From Phorcus lineatus (Eukaryota; Mollusca; Gastropoda; Trochida; Trochidae): 64,000 nucleotides of DNA. This document shows positions 11,066-22,606 of this stretch, in pieces. Numbering within the stretch: the first letter of the stretch is position 1; each line of letters begins with the position of its first letter. Location of the stretch: contig OV121093.1 in the NCBI GenBank assembly GCA_921293015.1, positions 1,364,001 through 1,428,000 of the forward strand, written 5' to 3'. A program made the translations under genes and the position numbers. Below the pieces are notes generated by a model. That model saw nothing but the letters and a program-made list of their open reading frames with translations. It did not search any database and was not told the origin of the DNA.

Positions 11066-11976
11066 GCTTTGTTGTATTTTCTGATTTTGAACGAGATTTT
11101 TACAAAGGGAAAATAGCGAACATCCCATTGGTAAGTTTAAGGATGTTTATTTCGTTTCAGAAGGTTAGGGTTAGTACCTTGTGTTTTGACTGGTATTCGT
11201 GCTTGGATGTTACTTATTTGCATGTATATTCTTTGTTGATAAGTTGAGAAGCAAATTGGTAACTTGATTCAATTCAAATATGTAGTCGAATAGTCCGTCT
11301 TGGTGCAGGCACTGTAAACACGGGATGGTAATGCTTACTTGAAGTTTATTGTTGACACGTATTTCTATTCATGTAAGGATCTGATTCTGTAAATAAACAA
11401 AGATTTGCTTTTATGAATAAATTAACAGTACAAACCATCCAGGAAAATCAAACAGAATATTATTATAGTTAATAATCAATTTTACGATTGACGTGACTTG
11501 ATATGTGAGGGTACAAAACTGTGTGTCAAAACGGATGCAGTCGAGTTTCATGCTAAATATTTTCATCTTGCCTTATGACATTACTTGCTCTTTCAAATGA
11601 ATTCGTGTAGTGATCCTTAGATTTTGTATTTTCATTACTGGTTCTTGCCTTGATTGGAAGATAATTGTTTATATTGTCAATTCCTATATGATTATTTTAT
11701 CAAAACCAAATGTTTTCTCTACGGGATTCCCACGTTATATATTCTCATAATATTTTGCATTGTTGATAACTATACCATTTGATTGTACTTTGAAATTGAT
11801 GAATGCATTTTGTTATGAATTACCTTTGTATTGAAATATATTTATCTTGGCGTAATTAGGCCTGTTCACCAATCCGTTTATCTATTTGAATACATATCGT
11901 TAAAACATACTCCCACGAAGAACGAAATCAGACCGGTTATTGTCTTTACCCAAAGGTACGAATTGTTGTTTGTAGC
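11066..11976. other. Intergenic or upstream region of the sulfotransferase gene
   Basis: No exon can be identified with confidence. The first exon of the sulfotransferase, with its start codon, should lie somewhere upstream of 12417, but no candidate stands out. Confidence 0.4.
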
Positions 11977-12213
11977 AATACTAGACAATTCTTATGGATA
12001 ACAACTTCTTTATTTGATTTCTCACGACGTTTCTTGGCTACTTCTTGCCCCTTCTTCAGGTGACGAAGTTTCTGGGCTACTTCTTGCCCCTGAAGTCAAC
12101 TGAAGAAGGGGCAAGAAGTAGCCCAGTCACCTTACGAAGGGGCAAGAAGTAGCTCAGAAACGTCGTGAGAAATCAAATAAAGAAGTTGTTATCCATAAGA
12201 ATTGTCTAGTATT
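11977..12213. repeat. Foldback element, about 237 bp
   Basis: The left end AATACTAGACAATTC is the exact inverse of the right end GAATTGTCTAGTATT. The arms continue through CTTTATTTGATTTCTCACGA and its complement. The centre repeats GGGCAAGAAGTAGC in both orientations. The right arm (GAAACGTCGTGAG followed by AAATAAAG) resembles the ends of Penelope-like retroelements; that link is inferred from pattern only. Confidence 0.75.
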
Positions 12214-12310
12214 ATTACACCAACTTCTAAATGCCTTTCAAGAATTTCATCAGATGTGTGTACCATTTTGACATGACCCTATTTGGCGTAGACATGACCC
12301 TATGACCCCG

Positions 12311-12323
12311 TGACCCTTGACCC
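12311..12323. promoter_or_regulatory. Possible DR1 nuclear-receptor site
   Basis: TGACCC, one base, TGACCC forms a direct repeat with 1-bp spacing, about 95 bp upstream of the first visible sulfotransferase exon. It sits in a locally repetitive TGACCCTATG tract, so it may be chance. Confidence 0.2.
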
Positions 12324-12416
12324 TATGTGGCGTAAACAACAGTGCTATCGCATTGTTATCATTACCGTACAATTGAATTATATTTTGTTTGCATATTCTA
12401 CTATTTTTTATTCCAG

Positions 12417-14630
12417 GCATCAAATCAAGTCCGTGGCTCCAGGTTCACTGTGATTGGCCTGCTGACGATCATCATTTTCTTTATGGGAGCCTATGTACAG
12501 TACGGCCCGCCAATTATGGCAACACAGGTTACGACGAACAACGTGCAGCTTTCATTTTCTAATATGTCCTGCCCGAAAGTACACCTGTCTGACGCGCTCC
12601 TTCCTCTAACTGCTCTGGCCAGTTTCCCAGGTAGCGGCAACACCTGGTTAAGACACCTAATCCAGGAGATGACAGGTGTGTGGAGTTATCCTGCTTTCAG
12701 ATCAAATCTATTCTCTTATCTTCGAATCGATATTTCCTGATTTGATTTAATCAAGATGTTGATTTTTTATTAGGTGTAGATATCTCTCCGCTTGTACGAT
12801 GATTTTAAGTTTAAACTGACTCGTTGCTTCAAAATTCTATCTCACCTCTAGAACCGCATTCTCTCCCAATTTATATACAACCTCTGTCTTAATTAGAAGG
12901 TTTCTCGGTCTTCCGGCACTTTCCCCTAGCGGGACAATATTGCTACTTAAACTACCTGGCTATATTTCAGCCAATGAAAACAACGAATGCATGAATAACA
13001 TATTTGATGTCACACAGGCCTGTGCACTTAAACAGTCGAAAATTTGTATTCTGTAAAGACGACTCAAATTGCAAGGTGCAAATTCGAATAAAATTTAGCT
13101 TTTGGGAAGCTTACGGTAATAACTTTAGAACCGGCTTCGCTGATTGCACAACTAACTTTGATTGCATCCAATCAGCGTTCTACATTTCGTGCACAAGAAA
13201 CCTTCGAATTAAGATAGAGATTGTATACTAGACATTTATGACGGAGCTACCTCTATTGGGAGGGAATGCTAGAACCGCCGTGTCTCTCACAGCAGACATC
13301 CGTGTAGGCAATTTCGTGTATTGTCGTATGTTTTGCAGCAATTGCATCGAGGAGGGGCAGTCATTAGTGTTACGCAGTAATATACAGTCAAGTTTATTTT
13401 GAAAGGCCAATGCTAAAATTGATTCAGTAATTCATGACCTGATGCTCATACCGAGTGGGAAGAGTACTTGTTTGTTCAAGTAAATGGTTTGCAAAATTAC
13501 ATAAGTCATTTTTAATAAGATCATTTTCTGACTTTAAAATGTTGATGTTATTTACAATGAGATTATGATTTTTATTTTTATTTAAGTGTCACACGCATTA
13601 TTACATTTTATATACAGGACATAGTACACAATATGTACTGAGACACTAAAACTATAATGAGACGCTAAAAACACATGTTACCATTGATAAATGCATATAC
13701 TTCAAAATAAGAACTTGAACATAATCAGATTAGTAACAACTCTCTTCTTTTAAATATATCTAAAATCGAAAAAGCTTAAATATTTTGCAGATGCGTTTCA
13801 TCCATAATAAAAATAAACTTTTCATTATCATTTAAGTCATAAAAAGCTCCGTTAATTTGAAAAATTATGATCCCGCGAGTGTTTCAATAAATATCATAAC
13901 CTTAATAAGAAGTAACGTCCACACTTTCCTAATAAATGAATGAATGAGCCTAATTTTTATCAAAGTCTAATGAACAAATTACAAAACAAACATAATATCT
14001 CATAGTTAACATCATATATTCATATATCATAACATCATTTATACCCTTTTCAACTGCTAAATGAAAGTTGCCACATCTTAATTCGACAATGCAGTTATAA
14101 AGGAATGTCACTAATCAAATATTGTCTCGCAAAAAGGAGCTGTACAAACTGTTTGAATACATTAAACAATTAGTTCTGTCGGCTTTGAATAGGCCATATT
14201 GGTTACTTTTACCGATTTAAGACCAGTATGAATATAAGCTAAATAATGACGAGGCTAGTTGTTGTTGAATTGACTAGTTATACCAGTACTTTTAATGATA
14301 ATGCAAGGTGCTCGTTGTATTGACTAGTTATACCAGTACTTTTAATGATAATGCAAGGTGCTCGTTGTATTGACTAGTTATACCAGTACTTTTAATGATA
14401 ATGCAAGGTGCTCGTTGTATTGACTAGTTATACCAGTACTTTTAATGATAATGCAAGGTGCTCGTTGTATTGACTAGTTATACCAGTACTTTTAATGATA
14501 ATGCAAGGTGCTCGTTGTATTGATTAGAAACAATTCTTATTAACTGTTGTATTAATTGGAGATTTTCCGATTCTGTAAGTATGACAAGTTGTTGTTGTTC
14601 ATCATCATCGTCGTCATCATCATCATCATC

Positions 14631-14662
<32 letters not shown>

Positions 14663-17225
14663 CATCGTTTTTGTTGTTGTTTTTATCATTATCATTATCA
14701 TTATCATGTCTTATCATTATTATTATTTCTTAAGGTATCGCCACGGGAGCCGTATACCTAGATAAAGATCTTCTTAAGAATGGATTCCCCGGAGAAGGGG
14801 TGAAGACCGGGAAGGCAATCGCTATAAAGACACATAGGAACGACTACCAGAAGTACAGCAGGTGCGTGCTGTTAGTGCGCAACCCGTACGAAGCTTTTCT
14901 AGCTGAGTTTAACCGCTTCAATACACAAAGCCACGACGGGATCGCGCATGTCGATCAATTCTGTAAAGGTTAGTTTTGTTACATTTTAAATAGAGAAGAA
15001 ACTAAGAGAACATTTGAACTCCGCATTAAAAAAATATAATGAAAGTAGTGTTGTATTTGACTAGTAACCTGACACCCGTGAGATGCGCATGCGTGAGGAG
15101 CATTAATTTGAAAAGTGAATCAAAGCAATGTACGTAATTATTTGAAAATAGTTGCAATGAATGATAGAATTATTGTAGTAGATACATGTTATGTTGTATA
15201 TTGATATCTGACCGTGTTCCAACATAGAGATACCATTATATCGAAAAAAGTTTTTAAAGTGATGGATATGTTTGTCAAATGGAAACTTGGTAACATTTGA
15301 AGGAATTTGTTAGAACAATTATCTCATGAATCTCTCATTTTCATGATCTGGTCATATCTATTATGGATTGACCAACTGACGGGTGAAAACATCTCCATTT
15401 CGGCGTTAAGTCACGTGTGTTGGAAAATTAGACATACTGTACATGTTCCATAACGAGTAAATTTCAAATTGAAACCGAACACTCGGTGGCCTAGTATCCA
15501 GCACTGTCATGGTAGAATTTACGAGGCAGTTAAACAAAAATGTATTTTGTATTTAGAGTCAGCGCGAAAAGTTTCATTGAACGGAAAGGCAGTGACGAGT
15601 TGTTGTCACATATTATATGAAATTGTTTTGAAATCGGCGAGTCAGGCCAAAGAATCTGGAAAGATTGCATTGTTAAATTCTTTACGAAAATTATCGAACC
15701 ATGTTTAAAAGCTTCGGTTGAACTCGGAATGCAAACAAGCTACGGTGTGGCGATGTACTGTTATAAGAAAGTCCTATCGAGGTATCTTTTATGGAACATT
15801 CCTGTTTATCCAGTAATTATATCACTACACGGTTATAACACAGTTGGGCGGGGGTTGTATTTTAGTTGATTTAGAGTTGGCAATTTGTTAATAAGAGCGC
15901 ACACTCGGTAAAAGAAGAAAAAGGAGAAGTGAAGTGCTACGAATGTTGAACACCTTGCTACGGCATTACAAGGCATTGTCGATAAGTCTTATCATAAATC
16001 ATTTATAAATGTGTGGATCCATTCATATAGATTATTGTTATCATATTTCAAAATAATTAAAAGTACACAGAATTTTGTCGTGTTAGATCCCTCAAACTCC
16101 ATTGCGGACTGATTTCCCATTAAACGAATTCTTTAAATAAAATGCTCGGCCTTTTCCCAGTCTAAATCAAGACGAGTCAAAGAACAATCAGTAGAAATTG
16201 AGATGTAAAAACGCGATGTACCTACTGCTCTGACTAGGTATTAACACCTGAAATAGCATACAAAAGAATCTGTATTAGTCCACCTAGAATGTTATAGCAG
16301 GAATGAAATTTTGCTTGGTCACTTCATAATCATTCTTAAGCGCTCATTCATAATAGTTTTGAGTCAATGATATTGCTAATTTGCCATTTAAAGGGATAGT
16401 GTTTGATGAGATCCAACTCTATAGGTCTTTTACTGACATCAAACACAAACTTTTACATACATTGGGAATCACCGGATAACCCATGATTCATTGGATTAAA
16501 AACTAAATTTTAGTTCAGGCACCTGCAATACATATGATTAGTAAAACCATAATTCAACGAAAAAGCTTGTAAGATGTGACAATTTTCAGATATTGGACTA
16601 AAAACAAAACACAATTGAAAAAATCCAGTATGTTATTTCAGAAGAGTAAAAGTACTTGGTTTTATTTATTATTACTTCACCAATACGCCTTGAACTTTAC
16701 ATATCAAAGAAAAATATTATATTTCACAACACATGTATGCATTCATTATCAAGATACATTTATCATGAACTAAACAATCTGTATGGACACAGTCATATAT
16801 AAATTGCCTCGTCATATGCGTACGGCAGCAAAACCTAAATATTGAAGTATGTTCTTCTTTTCACAGGATGGAATGAGCACGTCCAGAAGAGCTCCAAGCG
16901 ATACACGTGGTTCCACACCGTCTGGGCGAAGCACGAGAATGTCCATCTGGTGCTCTACGACGCCCTTAAGGGAAACCTGGAAGCCGAGCTGACGAAGGTG
17001 CTCGAGTTCCTTCAGAATCCAACAAACATCACTGGAGAGGTGCAGTGTGCCTTACAAAACAATGAAGGAAATTTCAAGCGCAATCATTCCAAAACTATGC
17101 CTTTTAGCTTCTTCTACACAATCCCTGCACGAAGGGAAATAAATAGGGTTATTAGTGTACTTCATGCAATCTTTAAAGACCGTTTCCCAGCTGAGGCTGA
17201 AAAAATGAAAACATGGAAATTATGA
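12417..17225 (+). CDS. Membrane sulfotransferase, WSCD-like (three visible exons)
   Basis: Exons 12417-12675, 14735-14968 and 16867-17225 join in phase (0, 1, 1) at AG/GT borders and give about 284 residues ending at TGA. Exon 1 holds a type II membrane anchor (VIGLLTIIIFFMGAYVQYG) and ALASFPGSGNTWLRHLIQ, the PAPS 5'-phosphosulfate loop. Exon 2 has KTHRNDY and VLLVRNPYEAFLAEFNR, the 3'-phosphate-binding strand and helix. Exon 3 has the WNEHVQ...VWAKHENVHLVLYDAL segment and NNEGNFKR. The pattern fits Golgi sulfotransferases of the WSC-domain (sialate O-sulfotransferase) family, but no cysteine-rich WSC domains are visible, so it would be catalytic domain only. The start codon must lie in an unseen upstream exon. 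The acceptor substrate is unknown. Confidence 0.85.
12676..14268 (+). other. Intron 1 of the sulfotransferase, first part
   Basis: It begins GTGTGTGG after the exon. There is no recognisable coding sequence; short frames near 13004 and 13228 lack domains. The rest of the intron, to 14734, is tandem repeat. Confidence 0.7.
14269..14530. repeat. 50-bp minisatellite, about 5 near-identical copies
   Basis: Units start at 14269, 14319, 14369, 14419 and 14469 with ATTGACTAGTTATACCAGTA; a degenerate start follows at 14519. The copies are almost perfect, which implies recent expansion within the sulfotransferase intron. Confidence 0.95.
14597..14706. repeat. (ATC)n/(ATTATC)n microsatellite
   Basis: A run of CAT/ATC triplets is followed by a GTT-rich patch and TATCAT hexamers, ending close to the exon 2 acceptor. 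On the minus strand it reads as poly-Asp, which is not a gene. Confidence 0.95.
14969..16866 (+). other. Intron 2 of the sulfotransferase
   Basis: It runs from GTTAGT to TTTTCACAG. A 79-codon open stretch at 15469-15708 has no ATG at its start and no recognised domain. Nothing else is supported. Confidence 0.7.
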
Positions 17226-17680
17226 ACAAATCCATCCCATGGAAGTCATCGGTTTGAAGAGGCACTTCGCGAGGATGTTTTGTGTACCGTGGGGTCCACC
17301 ATAGTGTCTGTAGAATGGAGTCGGTCTGCAGGGTAAACCATCCTGTATAGCTGACGGTCACGGGCGACGTTTATACTGAGGTTTACAACCAGGATAAGAA
17401 GAGTGAAGCGTCAGCAATGCGTATTACCCTGAGACAGGGTGAAGGAAAATGTAAAATGCTTCCAGACTGTGCACCAGCGTCTGGGCCGGAGAACTCGTTA
17501 GTGAATAAATTATACGTATTGGGAAAAATTAAGCACACCCTGCAGTATTCAAGAATGAAATGTGATACCATGGGAATGCTACGGAAATTGGACTGAATTT
17601 ATCAATCTTGATATGAAAGGGTAAATTTTTTAAATGATTTGTTCAAAGAAAGATTATTGATGTTTACATTCAATAAATTA
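17226..17680 (+). other. Likely 3'UTR of the sulfotransferase with poly(A) signals
   Basis: The sequence directly follows the stop codon. AATAAA occurs at 17504-17509 and 17672-17677. The true cleavage site is not determined. Confidence 0.5.
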
Positions 17681-19189
17681 CAACTGAAGTTATGATAGTA
17701 ATGACATTCGAAAGGAAATTGATAAAAAATACTATTGCCCTTGTTCCAAAACCCCGTGATAAACTCAGTTTTCTAATATTATAAACAATATTTGTGTTTT
17801 AAAGTTGACCCACATACATTTAAAGTTCAATACTTTCCTTAATAAGGCAGTAATTGAAATGAGCGCCATTTCTTCAACAATCATTGATAATGTTGTACAT
17901 CTTCATACGATTACGGAATACATTTGTTATCTTTTGTTTGCGTTCATCCCCTTCATCCCACACCTTTCGTTGCTTTCGAGGGAGTAATTATATCTATATA
18001 GAACACAGAAATGACTTATTTTACCCAAGCGTGTACAGATATGTCGGATATTAAACTTTTAATAATGGAATTACGGTTTTTCTGAATATAACTGGAGATG
18101 TCATTGGCTGACAGAACTACTTTCTATTCATTCGGTGACTGAACTCAGCATACACGTGTCAGCGCGGCTTCTAAACAAACATTGTTTTTCTATTCTATTC
18201 AAATGGAATAACATTGATGGTAAAGTTTTTATGTGCGGTTTCTTTTACCTTTTCGTTCATGTGAGATTGTCTTTTCTAATATATGACCATTAACACGTTA
18301 CGAATTGTTGGGACTACATTTGACTACATTTGTCCCTCGTGAATTATTGTGACAAATTCCTCGCTATAGCTCGGAATCATTACAATAATTCTTTTAGGAC
18401 AGATAAACCGTAATTCCTCGCATCTTGTTGATTATTCTGACCTCAAAATTTGTATTTTTCTGGTACAATGAAAGGCAATATCGCTGAAACAATTGACCAT
18501 GACACTTAAGTTTTACCAGATGGCTGGAAAGAATGGAATTATTCACATTACCGTTACCAATATTCAGTTATTTCCTCGCTAATATTTAACAGTGTTTTGA
18601 CACAAAACCTACAAAACTTTTATTAATTTAAATACGAGAAACGTTATTTGTATGAAATAATCTTTTCGATACGGCTAGGTATAATTCAATTATATCATAC
18701 GATTACTTTTGCTAACACTCACCTTTTTCTTATCAGACGTGGTGCGTTACATTGTGCGTCGTGTATATGACAGATTGATGGAAACATTAACGAATCAGAT
18801 GTGCATTAAAACGTTCCTGGTGAAATTTTTTCGAAAATGTTCAAATCGTTAATTCAATTATTAATGCATGTAACAAATTGGTGAACGTGTAAGAATAATA
18901 AATAATCTAAAATTGCTATATATATATAGCATTCAGAAATGTAGACAAAACACAAATTGGGATGAAATCGGAATGTGCATACGAGTTGAATCTTTGCAAA
19001 AAGGAAAATGTTCGTGTTTGATAGCTTTAAGTGAATATTACGAGTCTACAATATGTAGGGATATGACATTGTTTTCAAATTAGTAGCAAAACAGATATTA
19101 TCATAGAATAGCAGTAAACACAAAACATACGGAGAGTCGCACTTGTCGCCAGATACTCATAGCGTGTCAGTTTTCCCCAGACACACACA
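17681..19189. other. Intergenic, nothing recognised
   Basis: AT-rich, with short frames only. A small ATATAT run lies near 18920. Confidence 0.45.
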
Positions 19190-19950
19190 GTAAGGCAGTA
19201 GTAGCCAGCACCAAAAGAGAGGCAGTAGTCGCCCGACACACAGAGAGGCAGTAGTCGCCCGACACACAGAGAGGCAGTAGTCGTCCGACACACAGAGAGG
19301 TAGTAGTCGTCCGACACACAGGCAGGCAGTAGTCGTCCGACACACAAAGAGGCAGTGGTCGCCCGACACACAGAGAGGTAGTAGTCGCCCGACACAGAGA
19401 CGTAGTAGTCGTCCGACACACAGACAGGCAGTAGTCGCCCGACACAAAGAGAGGCAGTAGTCGCCTGACACACAGAGAGGTAGTAGTCGTCGGACACACA
19501 GACAGGCAGTAGTCGTCCGACACACAAAGAGGCAGTAGTCGCCCGACACACAGAGAGGTACTAGTCGCCCGACACACAGAGAGGTAGTAGTCGTCCGACA
19601 CACAGACAGGCAGTAGTCGTCCGACACACAAAGAGGCAGTGGTCGCCCGACACACAGAGAGGTAGTAGTCGCCCGACACAGAGACGTAGTAGTCGTCCGA
19701 CACACAGACAGGCAGTAGTCGCCCGACACAAAGAGAGGCAGTAGTCGCCTGACACACAGAGAGGTAGTAGTCGTCGGACACACAGACAGGCAGTAGTCGT
19801 CCGACACACAAAGAGGCAGTAGTCGCCCGACACACAGAATGGTAGTAGTCGCCCGACACAGAGAGGCGGTAGTCGTCCGACACACAGAGAGGCAGTAGTC
19901 GCCCGACACACAGAGAGGCAGTAGTCGCCCGACACACAGAGAGTCGCACC
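19190..19950. repeat. 26-bp minisatellite with 284-bp higher-order repeat
   Basis: The basic unit is GAGGCAGTAGTCGCCCGACACACAGA-like, with variants such as GTCGTCCGAC and ACAAAGAG. A block starting near 19283 recurs about 284 bp later (for example GGCAGTGGTCG at 19351 and 19635; GACACAGAGACG at 19391 and 19675), so 11 units were duplicated together. The minus strand is free of stops in all three frames, producing long spurious Cys-rich reading frames. Confidence 0.95.
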
Positions 19951-20430
19951 AGTCGCAATACACACGCGCACAGTGTCGTTGTAGTCGCCTGACACAAACA
20001 GAGTTGCAGTAATCGCTGGACACACATCAAATCGAACAAGTTGCCAATAACACACAAAGCGGCAGAGGTTACCGGACACACACCAAATTGAGATAGTCGC
20101 AAGACACACATACAAAGAGAGGCAGTAGTCGCCAGGCACACATCAAATCGAAGTAGTCGCAAGACATACACAGAGAGGCAGAAGTCGCCATGCACACGCC
20201 AAATCGAAGTAGTCGCAAGACACCCAGAGGGGAACTAGTCGCCACACACAGACAGGGTTGCAGTAATCGCCAAACACACACCAAATCGGCCGAATTGCTG
20301 GAAACACACAGAGGGGCGGCAGTCGCCCTATACACACTAAATCGAAAAGGTCGCGAGAAACACACGGCGCGTTAGAAATCGCAAGACACACAGATAGGCG
20401 CACTAGTCGCCAGACACACATAGTAGCTCT
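19951..20430. repeat. Diverged part of the same minisatellite
   Basis: Older, degenerate units alternate AGTCGCCAGACACACA and CAAATCGAAGTAGTCGCAAG types, giving a period near 50 bp. They grade into unique sequence at about 20430. Confidence 0.85.
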
Positions 20431-21808
20431 AGTCTAGTTGGTTGGGGTTGTAGGCAATTCAAATGAAATAAATTCCCAATTGAGTTAGGGTCCTCCTGAA
20501 ACATATTTTTCCCGAATAAAGGGATTGTTTGTCAGCTCCCTGGTTCGCCACCTTGTGTTTCCGCAGTGCGTGATAAAATTCGTGTACAGTCGCTTATTTA
20601 CAACTTACAAAACTGTCATATTTAAAGCCAACGAATGTTCCCTCGAATTTCAATTCCACAAATAGTTTCAATTTAAAGTCTCTATTTTCATAATTGACGT
20701 AATTGATGATGTCGGAATGTGATTATCCACTATCAAGTATCACAGACTAGTCGTATAGTCGTAGCGATCATATTTTCATTATCTCATACTATCGATCAAC
20801 TGTTATAAATCTTGGAAACCTATTTCATTGGAGAATGTCATTAAATTTACAAAATTAACCAAGTGAACTAACTCTGTGTATTTCGAATCGCAAAGCAATC
20901 ATGAGAATCCTGTGTTTATCTGCGAGAGTCTTTCAACCAGAGTTTCTGTTGCACGATAGCAGAGACTAAATTATTTTACACGACCAAAAATTATGATTCT
21001 CTGCGAGATACGTTTTTTGTTGTGCATACTCGTCTCGATCTTCATGTTCGTACGGCAGTTGTTATAAATTAGTAGTTGCATTACCTTTGTCCTGCCGTTA
21101 GTAACAAATGCAAAGACAGTGGATGTAATGTCGTACCGAAAAACACTTGCAAACTGAAAACGACAAGTTTGCACCTTAATAGAAGTGTAAAAGGAAAGTT
21201 TGAGATGCGTGTGCATCAGGACAGTGGTGTATTAATCATTTCGCTCGCTCTTTACATTTTGATACCTGAATCCAGACAAAATCTTGTGGTACCAAACAAT
21301 TGTTTGCGTATGCATTTACGAATGGGCAAATCAATTCGTGAGTTTGATCCTACATAGTTTTAACCCGTTATAGCCATTTTGGTGACCTTTATCTGATGTT
21401 GTCTCTGCTGTTTATCATTGATATATTCCCCACCCACTCCTAAACCCCGTCGCCTTGGCCTCCACGCTACGAGAAGAAAACGTCTACGTATAAATACCTG
21501 GAATTATATACATTGACATATCAGACACATCTTTGTGATAATTAAGCATTTTTATTACAAGAAAGCAACATAGCATTAGTTGTTTTTTATTTTCAAGCAT
21601 AGGTGAAAGGCACGCATACATCAGTACAAGACATAGGTGTACAAATGTAAACGGTCTGATAATAGCACACAGCAATAGCTGAAGGAGATCCACTTTTTTG
21701 TTCATTAATGATGATTATCAAATGAAATCATAGACTGGTGATGAGGTCTAGACTTGTTTTTAATCTACGGTCTGTATTTTTCCTTGGGTCTAAACAAACA
21801 GGTTTCAA
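20431..21808. other. Intergenic, nothing recognised
   Basis: Only short reading frames (for example 21076-21357 plus, 21484-21705 minus) without recognisable domains or splice context. Confidence 0.45.
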
Positions 21809-21905
21809 AATGATTTATTCACAAGTACTTTCGACCATAACGTCATTTACCTGATGAGACCTTATGGTCGAAAGTAATTGTGAAAGTACTTGTGAATAAA
21901 TCATA
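21809..21905. repeat. Inverted repeat enclosing a hammerhead motif
   Basis: The left arm TGATTTATTCACAAGTACTT is the exact inverse of the right arm AAGTACTTGTGAATAAATCA. TTTCGACCATAA is likewise mirrored by TTATGGTCGAAA. The minus strand of the left arm contains only the 3' half of the ribozyme. Confidence 0.85.
21845..21897 (+). ncRNA. Candidate type I hammerhead ribozyme
   Basis: All core elements are present in order. Stem I 5' strand ATTTAC (21845-21850). CTGATGA (21851-21857). Stem II GACC/GGTC with loop TTAT (21858-21869). GAAA (21870-21873). Stem III AGTA/TACT (21873-21876 with 21887-21890). U17 at 21891 at the cleavage site. Stem I 3' strand GTGAAT (21892-21897), pairing 6/6 with one G-U. 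Type I hammerheads with short stem III are known from Penelope-like elements and retrozymes. Cleavage is predicted between 21891 and 21892. Not tested. Confidence 0.75.
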
Positions 21906-21973
21906 TTCCTTTTCTTCAACAAATGTTTTTTTTCTGTATAAGACTTGAGAGGTGGAACTGCATGAACTGTTAT

Positions 21974-22085
21974 TTATAAGAAGAGTAAACATCGAATGGT
22001 TCTGACTGAATCAATCTTCTTGAATACAATACGATGAATTCATTGTGTATCAGTCTCTTCCATCCGATGTTTACTCTTTCTTATA
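21974..22085. repeat. Inverted repeat, about 112 bp
   Basis: TTATAAGAAGAGTAAACATC at 21974 is mirrored by GATGTTTACTCTTTCTTATA ending at 22085, with a roughly 60-bp loop. Probably a small foldback element adjacent to the hammerhead repeat. Confidence 0.7.
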
Positions 22086-22117
22086 TATAACCGTCTTTCA
22101 CGTGAGAAATCCATTCT

Positions 22118-22118
<1 letters not shown>

Positions 22119-22196
<78 letters not shown>

Positions 22197-22214
22197 TATA
22201 TATATATATATATA
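22119..22214. repeat. (TC)n(TA)n compound microsatellite
   Basis: About 45 bp of TC repeats passes into about 50 bp of TA repeats. Confidence 0.95.
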
Positions 22215-22470
22215 CATGTAGGCATATAACCCGTAGCATCCAGGGACAATGAATTAACAAATACGATAAAAACACGTAGGCACTTAGACATCGTAGCATC
22301 CAGGGACAATGAATTACCAAGTACGATATATACATGTAGGCACTTAGAAATCGTAGCATCCAAGGACAATGAATCACCAAATACGATATATACATGTAGG
22401 CACTTAGAAATCGTAGCATCCAAGGACAGTGAATCACCAAATACGATATATACATGTAGGCTCACAGAGT
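22215..22470. repeat. 60-bp tandem repeat, about 4.2 copies
   Basis: Units start at 22215 (58 bp), 22273, 22333, 22393 and 22453 (partial), each beginning CATGTAGGCACTTAGAAATC or a variant and ending ACGATATATA. The last two full units differ by a single base. Confidence 0.95.
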
Positions 22471-22606
22471 TCTAGTGAGTTCTAATAACACTTAACACTC
22501 GAGGACAATAAAACACAGAGAGAGACTAAACACGACATAAAGACCATAGAAATTTTAGCATTTATGGATAAAAAAACATAACATTCGTCATAAAGACCCT
22601 AAGAGT

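Noticed and set aside
14478-14765. Poly-Asp frame (minus) and poly-Ile frame (plus)
   Set aside because: Pure translation of the ATC/GAT microsatellite inside the sulfotransferase intron.
15469-15708. 79-codon open stretch inside sulfotransferase intron 2
   Set aside because: Does not begin with ATG, shows no domain and does not fit the phase of the flanking exons.
19075-20195. Long Cys-rich reading frames on the minus strand (up to 342 codons, overlapping in three frames)
   Set aside because: They are produced by the stop-free 26-bp minisatellite; every frame is open and peptides simply cycle with the repeat. No start, signal or domain supports a gene.
21076-21357. 93-codon plus-strand frame
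   Set aside because: No recognisable motif or neighbour support; length is within chance expectation.
22040-22465. Minus-strand frames with Arg-Glu and Tyr-Ile runs and repeated MYISYLVIHCPWMLR-like blocks
   Set aside because: Direct readout of the (TC)n(TA)n tract and the 60-bp tandem repeat.
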